Source: Lunularia cruciata (lineage: Eukaryota; Streptophyta; Marchantiopsida; Lunulariales; Lunulariaceae). Taken from it: a stretch of DNA of 64,000 bases. The notes beneath the pieces are model-generated. The model was given only the letters and a program-made list of their open reading frames with translations, was not told the origin of the DNA and did no database searches. Position numbers and translations under genes: made by a program. Position 1 is the stretch's first letter, and each line of letters begins with the position of its first letter. Where the stretch lies: the NCBI GenBank assembly GCA_948567375.1, contig OX419761.1:29328501-29392500 (forward strand). The letters run 5' to 3'. This document shows positions 52,001 through 63,426 of this stretch, in pieces.

Positions 52001-55000
52001 AGCAATTCACTGTAAGATGTACGGACTTCTGAGTTGAGGTGTTGGGAGGTACATACGTCGATGTTGGGGTATAAGAAAAAGTTAATGACGGAAGAACTTC
52101 TGTAATTATAAGTGCCAAAGTCTTCCGACTTCCGGGATATGCTCTTCAAGCACACCAGCAGCACGCGAGCTGCGCTAAGTCAACAGTATATCTTATCCTG
52201 CACGCTCCCTGAGTTTTACTCTGCATGCTTCCTCTCCTCGCCGTCTGTCTATGAAACCCTTTCCTCCTACAACCTCCCACACTCCCAAACTTGAGTTCTT
52301 TCATCATAAACATCATTTGAGTTGCGTTGGTTTGACACACCAGCTGCTTCAATCATGTCAGTAAGAAAGCAATCAACGACTACCTATATAAGATTCTGAT
52401 TTTCTAATGTTTAGGGTCACTGGAGCTTCTTTTATTTCTCACCTACCAAGTGTCAAACTAACGTGAAGTGATACCGTTGCGTGAGTGAAGTGAATCATAC
52501 TTCAAAAGACAAATCCTGGACCTGCTCGGATTTCAGATCACATGAAGGCGGTGAGTGAAAGCACTACGTTTGTTTACTATAATCGCTTGCTTACACGGCT
52601 TATATATTATAGACAGTTGGTTTGCATATGCTCTGCAAGGAAACCTGGAATCTCATGCATTCCGCAGACATTTGTTTGCGTATTTAGCTGTCTCTTTTGG
52701 AAGTTCAGAGCTATGTACGGTCGAAGAAGATGCCTGACAAGTGAAACTGTCCTTTCTGAAAATCAGGAGAAACCCAGATACTTCTACACAATTTCTGGTC
52801 ATGTGGCTTCTTCCGTGCAGTAACATTAGTTGGAAAGTCAGACCGTTAATTTAGCCCGCTTTACTAAATCTAGGCCAGATGTGGGCTCATTTTAGAAGGA
52901 TTCCAAGTGATAGAACCGCATACGCTAGCGTCCTGCTTTCACCTGAAGGACAAACCGATGCACACTAAGGGAGCAAGCAAGACTGGCATTTCTTATTCGG
53001 CAGTCATTCAGGTTGGAGATCAAGTTCTACACACTGGCAGTCCAATTGCACTCGGAGGAACAGGGAATCATTTCCAGGCGAAACGGTCAGCGAAGCTCTT
53101 ACACGTCGATGGGAGTCAACGCAGCCCTGGAGAAGGGAATCATCCATGGTTAATCAAATCACCGAGGAAACGTATACTGTGTATTGAACTACGTGCAGAA
53201 TTGAATTCATTCAAGCTCAGGGGCGTTATCATCGCAGGAGTCAGAGCACAATGGAAGAAAACCTTACTCGATGGGTAGAAAAATGCTAAGGGCGGTGGCT
53301 TTACTTCCCAGTAGGCTAAGCTCCTTGAGAAATCTATCCCATAACTGGCTGGAAACGGTTAAGAAACGAAGAAAATCATTTCAAATAAAAACATACAGGA
53401 AAATTCCCTCATAAGCGTTGTGCAACTAATGCATACTGATGCTTGTGGTACGAACTGTGTACATCACTGCATGTCTTGAGGAAGGGGAAGCATAAACGAA
53501 TGTACAAGGGAGCAGTAAGTTCAGAATGTAGTTGCACCCTGAACACGAGGATCATAAAGAGTTTGCTCTGGAGAACGTGGCAAATCTAGAGTGTTTAGTA
53601 AGCTATGGTTTGAATATCGTCGAAAACATCCTCTGTTTCCGTGATGCACAGCAAGTAATTGCGGATCGGTAATCGGATTGGTAATTAATCTTATCAATAT
53701 TGAACATGTGACTGGAGATTTAAGTTGTGGAAACATCACGAGATCCAGGATCCGGGATCCGGGAAAGCGTGATCGTCAGAAACATCAATACGAATCCATT
53801 ATTCAGGCTTCGACACTATATTGCCACAGAGCACATATATTGCTGTTTCTGAATTTATTTCTGAGTCATCGTATACAAATCTTGTAGACAAACATGCACA
53901 TGTTTGTAACACTCTATTGTAGTTGACTGGTTGTCAGTTTGGTTGCATTAACCACCTGCAACTACTTCTCTCGGCTGAACAGCGAGTCTTCATGCACATG
54001 CACTTGAACTTTTAACTGATGACTCAATCATACATGAGATCACGAGCGATCTTTACCGGCATGATTCAAGACTCTGAGGTAGTATGAATTGAAGTCATAA
54101 TCTGTTCAGTGGAATACTGTAGTGACGTACTCCTTGACCGCATTGATTCTCAGTTTTAGTATCTTCTGTTGTACCTTGTTGGCATGTACTTTCTGTCTCT
54201 GGCGTGAATGACATCAGAAGCACACTTCTCCCCGTTGTTTCTCTCTGAACAGTTTTCAACTCGTATCCTTGTTCCGAAGACCAGGATAATCTCCAACATG
54301 ACAGATCATCGTGGGGAGACAAGGAAACAGTGGAATATCGTCGGAAGGTTTGGGAGGTTTTCAGCCTGAATCGCGTCTTTGACATGAGATTTGGCCATTT
54401 GTGAGAAGGTTCTGGCCCCAAGCCTTGACTGTTGGAACTGTACATCGATTCAGCGTAAGTCAAATGTATGATAATACCATCATATAGTGTATGTCGGTGT
54501 AAGCTACCAATGTAGCTCCTGATCAGGGGACTCCCATTCCGTATGTTGAAAGAAAAACGGAATGTCAAAAGATGAAATCTTTGATTCCAAGGAGAGAGAC
54601 CTCACCGTTAAAAACATGTTCCAAATAATGCCTGATCTACCTCAAGCTCTCAACGAATTTAGATTCACAACTCAATCGGTACATCGAATCTGAAACGATG
54701 TTACTTGTCTCACCTTCTAGGAAAAGGCCAGTTTATTCCGATTCCACCTGTTCGACTTACCACTCACCGAACCATTAGACTTTACATCTCCACGCCTCCA
54801 AATCAGAGTATCTACTACGCAAACTGTTGACAAGCGGGGCACCTAACGCATGCCATTTTCTTCGTATCGTGCGTTATTGAGTGATTGCGTGCATAACGTC
54901 CTGCTTACAACCGGCTCCCCATTATCAAATGCTGACCGGTTCAAAAGCCGACGAGCTTCTTGTTCATCTTCACCACCATAAACTCAAGCGACATATAACG

Positions 55001-55580
55001 TGTATTATTGTCGACAACCTAAGCGACTCTTCTTCTAGCGTGACTGATGCTGGTGACAGTATGATTCAACGTTGTTTACCAGAACCATTGATGATCACTG
55101 TGAGGAACTTTCGGCACATTGATTAGACTTACCGCTAATAAGTCGAACCATCACTTGATAAGGTCTGCAACCTTAAAGATTGGACCTCATGCCTTGCAAA
55201 GAACTCAATTGAGGCCTTACAATTCCACGAGCACAAAGTCCAAGATAAACGTTCAATTTCGCTCATGTAGTAGGGCTACTGTTTAAACCCACCCCATGCA
55301 GAGTATACCTTCTAAGTAAATGTATTCGTATGGAGCAGAAAACAACGTACTACACAGACGGGTTTTAAATGTGGGAGACTTCTCAGACTTATTATATTTT
55401 CTCTATCTATCTAGTTGTCATACCTGGCATATATTGTGTGAAGAGATTTCAGATAAATGTTGTCACTCCATTCCATTATTGCTGTTAACATCCATGCCTA
55501 CTGTGTATATTAAAGTACATGATACGTAGTACTGATAAGATCAAAAGATTTTTGGAAATTTAAGAACGTTAGACCTGTGC
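49026..55580. other. gene-poor, CpG-normal intergenic sequence downstream of DPM1
   Basis: The first few hundred bases should include the DPM1 3' UTR, but I saw no clear AATAAA signal. Open stretches of 120-160 codons occur on both strands (51320-51691 plus, 51437-51853 minus, 52907-53278 plus, 54095-54568 minus). None shows a recognisable domain and several overlap each other, so they are probably chance. GAACGTTC-type palindromes cluster at 50499-51042. A 22-base phrase near 50835 recurs near 50890. No transposon domains are visible. Confidence 0.45.
50499..51042. repeat. cluster of AACGTT palindromes
   Basis: AACGTTTCCAT (50499-50509) is inverted at 50552-50562. GAACGTTT-A-AAACGTTC is a 17-base palindrome at 50583-50599. 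TAGAACGTTCTA is a 12-base perfect palindrome at 51031-51042. Further ACGTT copies lie between. ACGT cores are used by plant bZIP factors, but binding here is only a possibility. Confidence 0.6.
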
Positions 55581-55766
55581 CTAATGAAAGAAACGTTTAT
55601 CAGTCAACTACTGTTTGTTTCTTTGTTTCTTTGTTTCTTCTTTATAACAATAGGAGAAAAATGCTGGCTATGAATACCACGTTTCTTTCATTAGCCAACA
55701 TTTTTCTCCTATTGTTATAAAGAAGAAACAAAGAAACAAACAGTCGTAATGTGTTGACTGATAAAC
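55581..55766. repeat. long foldback with two competing stems
   Basis: The left arm 55595-55670 and the right arm 55692-55766 are near-perfect reverse complements (about 75 bp), differing by an extra TTTCTTTG-type unit on the left, a short ACATTACG block on the right and one mismatch near the loop. A second pair, CTAATGAAAGAAACG (55581-55595) and its exact reverse complement (55680-55694), uses the loop and the outer flank. The two stems cannot form fully at the same time. There is no coding capacity. It may be a foldback MITE or a small-RNA precursor. Confidence 0.85.
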
Positions 55767-56483
55767 AACTTCTTCTTCATCTGTTCTTCTACATCAATTC
55801 GAAGCATGTCATCGGAGCTCCCCAAGTTGTGATTCAATACGTGGTGAACAGAACTTTACAACTTAAATCCACCAGTGCACCATGGTGTTCACGCTCTCTG
55901 ATCAAAATGAGTGCGCATTGATCTTGTGAAGGGTACCTACATGATCAATAAGAGGGGCATGTTATGAGTGACAAAATGGACTATGAGTCTTGTTACAGTT
56001 CTGTCCGATCCTTTATTCAATGCGAATAAATCTGCGAATCTTTTATCTACATTGCTCCATAATGATCTCTTAAACTAGTTTCTTGTCGAGGGGAAAAGCA
56101 TGCAGTATATCAATGTAGATGTACTTCTGGTGGCATTACTTCTTCGGCAATTGGATTATTCTTCTACAAACATGTCTGAGTATAATCTAGTCGGCCGTCA
56201 AACTTGAGAAATCCCTTCAATCCATTCTGGTCATGAAAGTGTCAGTGTTGCGATAATCTTGCCATGTCTAAGACGATGAATCAATCTTCTATGTCGGTGA
56301 CATAGAAGGACTTTATCTCATCATGAGCGTATCTGTGATACCTGCGAGTAAGTAGTTGCGAGTGAATTTTGGATTTTGGGATGTGAATTACACCAATCGC
56401 AAATTGAATGCCATGGGAATAATACCAACCCTCGAGTGTGTCATACCACTGGCTTCGAAGCATAATGAAAAACATACCTATTA

Positions 56484-56517
56484 AACGATGAAGGCCTTTA
56501 AATAGGCTTTCATCGTT
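56484..56517. repeat. 13-bp hairpin
   Basis: AACGATGAAGGCC (56484-56496) pairs with GGCTTTCATCGTT (56505-56517), with one G-T pair, across an 8-base AT-rich loop. Confidence 0.85.
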
Positions 56518-56586
56518 CTTTATGCAACTGTCTTACCTTTGACGTACACGTTGCCTAATAGCCTACCCATTTTATTAGGTTGTGGA

Positions 56587-56691
56587 ATTACCGAGAAAAC
56601 CCAACCTTCTACGGGCTAAGGTTGGTTTTTCTCGGTAATGCTAAGGTTGGGTTTTCTCGGTAATTGATGCATGCTTTCTGCATGCATCAAT
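56587..56691. repeat. inverted-plus-tandem repeat followed by a perfect hairpin
   Basis: A 22-base unit ATTACCGAGAAAAC... (56587-56608) occurs inverted at 56618-56639 (one mismatch) and again inverted at 56643-56664 (exact). Directly after it, 56663-56674 (ATTGATGCATGC) pairs perfectly with 56680-56691 across TTTCT. Together with the hairpin at 56484 there are four stems in about 200 bp. Confidence 0.9.
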
Positions 56692-56699
56692 AAAGTTCT

Positions 56700-59490
56700 A
56701 ACTTTCGATTGGTGACACTGACTTGGTATAGAACTACTTCTCATGATAAATATGCAGGAAAAAAGAAAAAAAGCTTACAAAACTCGCCTTTTGGGGTCTC
56801 ATTCTAAAAAAATCGAGTTGTTGTCCACTAATATAATGCATCTTCTGCACTAAACATCCGAATGAGGTAATCATTTTGCACATAATGACATGGCGAATTG
56901 AATATTATGATATCCTAAGAGTATCCAATGAAAGGCGGTGCATGGCCTAAAAGGCTTTCCACCTGCTGGTGAGGAAAACACACACAAAATATATACCCCG
57001 AAGAAAAGAGAAAAAGGAGCACAAAGCACCAAAACCAAGGGGTGCAAGAGAGAAACAGAGCATAGTGCCCAATGAAACCCAGGGTCAAAACCTCGGCCGA
57101 GGTGAGGGGAGTAAGAGCCGGTAGTAATATACAGTCCTTCAGGAGAACCTGATGCATGCTAATACAAGCACAAAACTAATGCTAATATAAGCATAAAACT
57201 TTAGCTTCCTATATAGACGCTCTTCTGCCCAATGTTTACTCTTCAGTCAAAAAGTATGACTAGATATTTTGTTGACGCAGTTTCCTACAATGAAATGCCG
57301 AGGACTTTACTTAAGGTCCGAAATAGGATATACATCCATCATCAAGACTGCAAATGCAAGTCGTAAACTTGTAAGCTAGTAAAAAGCCAAGAAAGATATG
57401 GATCTCATGAAGTTTGGGCAAGAACATGTAATATCGGTCAACAACGCTGATCTTGATCAGATGTGATCTACCCATTACACGACTGTGCTTTGAAAACGAA
57501 CTTATTTATAGGTATCTGAAATTTGAACACACGAGAATTGCGGAACGATGAAGTCTCTCACCTGAGTTAAATGAAGACTTCTTACATACGTAAGTCGTTT
57601 CGTATTGAAATGACAAACTCGAGTGCCAGGGATGTTTGTTTTGATTCGATGGTAGATCCAATTTTCAGAAGAGAGTGAAAAAGGTGTCGGGGAAAGGACA
57701 TATCTTCTCTCTACTTTAAAGCCAATAGAATAAAATTTGACGAACACAAGAGCCAAAGAAAAAGTGCGCGATGATGAAATTTTGAGGAGGGCCATACCAT
57801 ACGCAGGATAATATGGAAAAGGTGTGTGCTCGAGATATGCCGAAAGTTCCCCCAGAATATGATTTCCAGAGCACAAATGATACAATTATTGGCAACACAA
57901 GGGAAGGCATGCGAGAGTCGAAGTGTCGTCTGACGTTGTTTAACATAGCCATCCATATACAAGAAAGCTGTAAAAAATTATTCCTGTCGACTTCGAAAGG
58001 CTCTGCAGCAGCAATAGCTTACAGACATATGACACAGGTGTGTGATTCTTTGTCTCCAACAAGGGGAGCAGACAAAGTATTAAAAAAATACAAGGGAGAT
58101 AACGCTAAAAGGGACAACTTATTCGACGATTGATCTACAGTATGAACCATGCATGAGAAAGAAATACAAACTTCAAGTTTCCAGACGTACACGATGAAGC
58201 AAAGATGTCCGCAGAACACACCAAAAATACTAACCATGATCAAGGAAGGCTGATTTATTATCAGAAGTTTTGATGGGGAAGTTGTGAACGATATATGAGG
58301 TGTGCCCTTACACATGACGACGTCTGAGAGCATGACTTTTCAATGTCTGCCGCACATAGTCGAACAGGAATGCCTGCAGAGTACCAGGCGTTCATTATTG
58401 AGAAATGAAAAAAGAAACGCGGAGCGAAATCAACGCTTTCCACCGTTTAGTGTGTCTTCTGCATTGATATGTGCCCGCCGACAAGAGGTACAGACCTGTA
58501 CGCAGCATACAGCATTATTGTCGAACACAAGAAAAGAAAGCTGAAGAGAAGGACGCGGTAACACTGAAGAAAGATGTAAAAGATGTTGCCAATGAACTGT
58601 GAAGAGCCTAATAGGAAGTAACCCCAACAAGAAGGTTTGCTTTTGCTTCAGATGCCTGCAGGACTACAATGAATATCAATATTGGCAAACACAGGAAATT
58701 TGGGAGGGAGTTGCAGATGATAGAATAAACACTGTGTTTTGTAAGCACAGTCAAACACTAGAAAGAAGTGAAAGGTGGTTCAGCTGACGAAAGCCAAAGA
58801 GGGTTGAAGACCTTTAGACATTCAGGTGCATCTGAAGAACACATTTCATACCATGAAGATGGACCAGTATTTTCACTTCCCGCGGGATTTTATCAGATAA
58901 TTATTATTATAACCCGCTGATTATTATTTTATCAAATAATTTCGATACACCTTTACAAGCGGACTATGTTAAGGATGCGTCCAACAACTGCCTAACGCAA
59001 TACAATGTGGTTTACTGGATCTGGTGAGAAGGGAAGATGTACATATGCAGGACATAAGCATGCCTTTATTGGAAGCACAAGAAAAGGATGCCGTAACTGG
59101 TTGCCGAGTACCCACCACTGGATTAGCAACTAACTAAACCCACTTCAAAAGGTATAAAAGCTGCAACCCGTGCTAGCTTAAAATACACTAGACGAAGATG
59201 GCAGAAAACCAGACACGATAGCATGTGACACACAAAAGCTGTGGTATGTAGTTGGTTTTCTGTACCGCATAACCAAAGTTCCACACGAAGGCATTGGGCG
59301 TACAGTAAACAAGACAGAGCACAGATTACACGTATACGATTCATATAACCATTGAAGTCCGATTGGGTAAGTAGGTTAGAACATGTAAATGACACCATAC
59401 TGTAAGAATATTGATGGCTAGAGTTCACTCCTGTAGACGCCGATTTCAGCAGATTACATTTAACGAAACGAGCGAGAAGAACAGACTACA
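56700..59490. other. gene-poor sequence, nothing firmly recognised
   Basis: The plus strand has a 106-codon open frame at 57813-58133 and the minus strand has overlapping ones. Neither has a known motif. A 23-bp tandem pair lies at 57156-57201. At about 56935-57120 the minus strand is pyrimidine-rich and resembles the style of LINE 3' ends, but I could not align it to the tails at 59-60 kb. Confidence 0.4.
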
Positions 59491-59492
59491 TA

Positions 59493-59555
59493 TAATATAT
59501 AAAAAGAGAATAGAAGGCGACCGCGTAGAAAAAACGAAGGATGTAATATATAAAA
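59493..59555 (-). mobile_element. LINE-tail stub 1 (39 bp) with 12-bp target duplication
   Basis: A 39-bp piece (59505-59543) containing GGCGACCGCGTAG...ACGAAGGATG matches the last bases of the LINE ending at 40090. TAATATATAAAA flanks it on both sides (59493-59504 and 59544-59555). The piece is only the extreme 3' end, on the minus strand. Confidence 0.75.
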
Positions 59556-59609
59556 CAGACTACAAGGATGTAATGATGTGTACCATAGAATCTGATGTGG
59601 TAGGTACAC

Positions 59610-59790
59610 AAAACAAACGAAGAAAAAAGGAGACCGCTGAGGAAAAATGAAGGATGGGAAGACCCCATCAAGCCCGTACAAGGGAGAGACAAAAAAGTAA
59701 CATGGGGCTAAGCCCCAATAGAGTCTGTATGAGAAATCTGCCCTACCGCACCTAATATGAGAAATCTGCCCTACCGCAAAACAAATGAAG
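59610..59790 (-). mobile_element. LINE-tail stub 2 (155 bp) with 13-bp target duplication
   Basis: The insert 59623-59777 matches 40090-40220 (GAAGACCCCATCAAG, GGGGCTAAGCCCC, AGAAATCTGCCCTAC). It is flanked by AAAACAAACGAAG (59610-59622) and AAAACAAATGAAG (59778-59790), one C/T difference at a CpG. TATGAGAAATCTGCC and the bases after it are repeated (about 59727 and 59756). The 197-codon minus-strand open frame across 59460-60053 is largely made of such tails and is not a gene. Confidence 0.75.
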
Positions 59791-59811
59791 GAAAGAAGCA
59801 TGGTAAGCTTG

Positions 59812-59957
59812 ACAGATTGTAAGGATAATGATCTAGGACTACAAAGAGGATAGGAAACCCATCCAACCGTACAATACCCAATCCCAAGTAATACCCAAAC
59901 GGGCCAAAACTGGGCAAACCCCCCGAGCACTATTGAACAGATTCTAAGGATACGGAT
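59812..59957 (-). mobile_element. probable LINE-tail stub 3 (about 103 bp)
   Basis: The insert 59834-59936 contains GAGGATAGGAAACCCATCC and CCGTACAA, a diverged version of the tail. Its flanks are about 20 bp and similar: ACAGATTGTAAGGATAATGA (from 59812) and ACAGATTCTAAGGATACGGA (from 59937). The relation to the other tails is weaker than for stubs 1, 2 and 4. Confidence 0.5.
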
Positions 59958-60556
59958 CGCTAGAGACATCTGACTTGAGCATACAAACTTGCGGAGAATG
60001 TTCTGAGAGAACTCCCTATTTCCTTCCACCCCTAGAAATTTTACCTCCACCAATTACATTCCGTCTCACATTGAGGGAGGGAGAGAATGGTAAATAGCGA
60101 TAAGAATAGGTTATTCCCGAGCTGGCACGAGCAACTACTATGTTCCCGTTAGAATGAAAATGTTGACACTTCGGATGATTGACTGTTAATCTGAATCATT
60201 GTAATCCCCGGCAGTTAAATTGTGAGAACTGACGCCTCCGATGTTTAGCCTGGCCTGAAGATTCTTCCGGCATATAATAACATTATACAAGTCGAATGCT
60301 GTGCAGTTGTGTCTGACAACAGCTTGAAAATTTTTACATATGATTGGCATGGCAGACATAGGGGACTTGAATATTACGCCACTTTCCATGTAATGTTTGT
60401 AAGTTTATCATGCCAGTGAGCCAATTATGGCCCATGATAGTGGCCACCTACGATTGAATATCAGTGTCTAGGCCCTTACATATCTAGAACTAAACAGTGT
60501 AGTCAGCTTTACACGAAAGAATTCGGTTACTTAAAGGCTATGATAGATCACAACAC

Positions 60557-60680
60557 AAGATACATATAAAGAAAAAAGGCGACCGCGTAGGAAAAACGAA
60601 GGATGGGAAGACCCCATCAAGCCGTACAAGGGAGAGAAAAAAAGGTAACATGGGGCTAAGCCCCAAAGATACATATAAAG
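60557..60680 (-). mobile_element. LINE-tail stub 4 (94 bp) with perfect 15-bp target duplication
   Basis: The insert 60572-60665 runs from the A-rich end (minus-strand T-rich tail) through GGCGACCGCGTAG and GAAGACCCCATCAAG to the palindrome GGGGCTAAGCCCC. AAGATACATATAAAG stands on both sides (60557-60571 and 60666-60680). This is textbook target-primed insertion with extreme 5' truncation. Confidence 0.85.
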
Positions 60681-61872
60681 CAACTCTAAAGGCTGATTGC
60701 GAATCCTTTGTAATGCTGTTCGATGGATGAGGCTTTCATCTGGTCCTCTTCTTGATTAAATAGTAATATTCAAAAAAGCATTAGTCAAAGTTTGGGCTAA
60801 CGTTGCGATAGTTATCCTTTGTTTGCTCTCTATCAGCCTTTTCAGGCCTAGTGTCTGTGATGCCCAACTGATGGAAGGTTCGTAACTTCTTTATCTCTTA
60901 ATAAAGAAAGTGTAGATTATTTTGAGAGTATATTGGGGCTTAGCCTTTTCTTACTTCTGGAGAAATTTTATCTTTGTTCCGCTTGATGGGAACTTCCAGT
61001 CTTCTTGTTATCCTATGTGTATCGCTTCTCCTCGTTATTGTGTCGTCTATAAGCGTATATATTCAAGGCATATGACAAAGTTATTGCACTTCTTTTCAAA
61101 TTTATATGTTTGGTCTGACTTGAGCATGGGTAATCTTTGAGTAGTAAAAGACACTGGTATTCCTTTCTCATTTTGCTGATATTCCAATCAGAAGATTGAA
61201 AGTTCCCTGAGGTCATCCACCTCACAAATACTCGTCCACTAACAGCTGAAGGGATGGCATGTTGAAGTTCAATCGGAATTCAGCTTTGAGCTTCAAAGCT
61301 CAATCCCGATGAGTTTGGTCTAAGAGTAGAGTGATGATCTTTGTACTCTAGTCTTTTATCCAGTCGAATCACTTGAGCACACTAATCAATCGAAAGCAGA
61401 AGAGCTTTTAATTCAACTTCAGATATTTGCAAGCTCAAGGAGGAGTCTCCAGGACTCCACGAAAATGCTTACAATGGTTATGAATGAATGCTTACAATGG
61501 CTGGGATATACCCGCATTTTCATCAGCAGCATGGCATTATTCACTCGTGCATAGGTAACTTTAAGCTTCTCCGAGCTTCATTTAGATCAAGCTGCATTAA
61601 AGTGAAATGGCATACACTGAACTAGGAAATGAAAACCGGTTCTTACCTCTAGTGATTAGACCCCCAAGTGCATACGATTGTTTAAAATAACCACATGAAT
61701 CATTGAAAGAAGTACAATTTATACAGGTTATTGCCAACTTGATCCAATTTTGCTAAAAACATTTATGAATGTGAACGTGAATGAAAAGTTTCCACCACAA
61801 CTTTAGGTCATCCATTGGATAAAGTTAAAGGAGACCCACAACGCTGTGCGGCCCGGTATGTAGTTTTCTAAT
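60681..61872. other. non-coding sequence near the right CpG boundary
   Basis: Apart from the possible LINE tail at 60931-61045, no gene is recognised. A near-palindrome TTGAGCTTCAAAGCTCAA lies near 61286. AATGCTTACAATGG is repeated about 20 bp apart near 61465. Confidence 0.4.
60931..61045 (+). mobile_element. possible diverged LINE tail in opposite orientation
   Basis: The plus strand reads TATTGGGGCTTAGCC and, 36 bases later, GCTTGATGGG and CTTCC. These are the same landmarks in the same order and nearly the same spacing as the reverse complement of stub 2. Similarity between the landmarks is poor. Confidence 0.4.
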
Positions 61873-61964
61873 GCAATAAAGCAACAAACTACCAGACAAG
61901 AGCAATGAACTAATAAGTGCAATAAAGCAACAAACTACCAAACAAGAGCAATGAACTAATAAGT
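61873..61964. repeat. 46-bp tandem duplication at the composition boundary
   Basis: 61873-61918 and 61919-61964 are identical except for one base (CCAGACAAG versus CCAAACAAG). The duplication ends just before the CpG-poor LINE sequence begins. Confidence 0.95.
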
Positions 61965-61999
61965 GAGGGAAATAAATCCTCATTGACATGCCATTTTTC

Positions 62000-62870
62000 C
62001 AATAGAGCTAGGATCCTCTCTTGTGGCAGGAAGGGCGCCAAAGCTTTGCTTCATGCTTCCCCTTTGATTAAGGACTTCAGTTCACATCAGAGAGTTCACC
62101 ATGGCTCTTCAACTTTGGCTAGGTCTATCTCATCCAACACTCTTGGGCATACTATACCAATGCCTATGTGGTTCTACATTTGATGTTGAGTGCATCTACA
62201 TCCCATGATGCGCCATAAGAGGAGAGCCTACTAGAGTCCATAATGCTATTAGAGATGTGGTGGCCAGATCCTACAATCTACTTGCTCACAAGTTTAGATT
62301 GAGTGATGGATGGTCCTATCAGCCCACCACAATAAAGGGTGCGCATGCATATTGTCACTTTTAGAGATGGATGATGTACATTATATGATGTTGGTGGTGA
62401 CTTTGGCTAGAGTCTTTGGCATGAGCTAGCATCCATGCAAGAGATGCATCAATCCTTGCCACTAGGGGAAGAATTACCACTATGCCCCACAGCTTAACTC
62501 TAACACTTTCATTCCCTTAGCAATGGAGATTGTTTGCCATCTTCATCATGAGTTTGATGGTCTCTTTTGAGAGGCAACACAAAGCTCACTATAGAGTAGA
62601 GGCGCCTTGGCTTTTGCAACTACCATGCTTACTTCTTATTTATGGTAGAGTGTCTCTATCACACTACAATGATAATAAGATACGAGTCTTCATGAAATGC
62701 ATCAATAGTAGGTGCTCATATTCCATCAATGGCACTTCCCTTGTAGTTGCAAAAGATACCCTTGGAGGATCTCTACCACACCATTCAATTATAGATTCCC
62801 ATAGCACTCTATTTACATATTCTTGTGTTGGTTACTCAACACATCAACATCATAGACCTTAGTTTTCTAG
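62000..62870 (+). mobile_element. decayed LINE C-terminal fragment, plus strand
   Basis: In shifting frames the plus strand reads GRKGAKALLHASPL, then LQLWLGLSHPTLLGI, then CLCGS, then GEPTRVHNAIRDVVA. These are the ordered landmarks of the C-terminal region of a plant/algal LINE polyprotein. The open stretch 62530-62862 is the following, less conserved part. Most of the fragment (from about 62240) is repeated in inverted orientation at 63427-64000. Confidence 0.65.
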
Positions 62871-63426
62871 CCTTTATGCCCCATTTCCTACAATTTTAAG
62901 CTATTAGTTCTCCTTTGCACATTTTGGTGTGCTTGTAACCCTTTTTGCCCTTCCTTTGGGGTAGTTATTGGGCCACTTGGCCACTCTTGAAGTGCTCCTC
63001 CTCCCCCAAAATCTTTCCAAGTATCTACATGTAGCTATAAAAGTTGGATGGAAAAGAGTTTGTATCATCTTCTTATTCTATCAAAAACAATGTTAAAGTA
63101 GAAAGTGGACAAACATATAAACTCCATGATAGCACCATGGCAAGATGAACCAAAAGTTGGCTTATGAAATTGTTGCATATTTTTATTTGATGAATCAGAT
63201 TGATGAAGACAGGAATCCTGGGGGCAATAACAATCTTATTCTTTTTTGTGTTTAAAGGCAAACAGATCTGATCAAGTACCCTAAAGGAAAAGCTAAAAAG
63301 GAATAAATGCACAAAAAAGTGCAAAAGAAAAAGAAAGCACAAGACCATGGGAAAAGAGTGACATAAACATAGAGAACAAAGCACTATGTAGAGTAACCAT
63401 TGTTATATATAAATATGTAAAATGAG
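62871..63426. other. spacer between the two opposed LINE fragments
   Basis: This is probably the 3' non-coding part of one or both LINE copies. The 103-codon minus-strand open frame at 63073-63384 is low-complexity and hydrophobic, and I do not recognise it. Confidence 0.4.

Noticed and set aside
51320-54568. open frames of 120-160 codons on both strands (51320-51691, 51437-51853, 52907-53278, 54095-54568)
   Set aside because: They have no recognisable motif, some overlap on opposite strands, and there is no splice context. In CpG-normal DNA such lengths arise by chance.
57813-58133. 106-codon plus-strand frame with a natural-looking composition
   Set aside because: It matches no family that I know, has overlapping minus-strand frames of similar length, and shows no promoter or neighbouring exon.
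59460-60053. 197-codon minus-strand open frame, the longest in the window
   Set aside because: It runs across several LINE-tail insertions and their flanks, is strongly hydrophobic by composition, and shows no domain.
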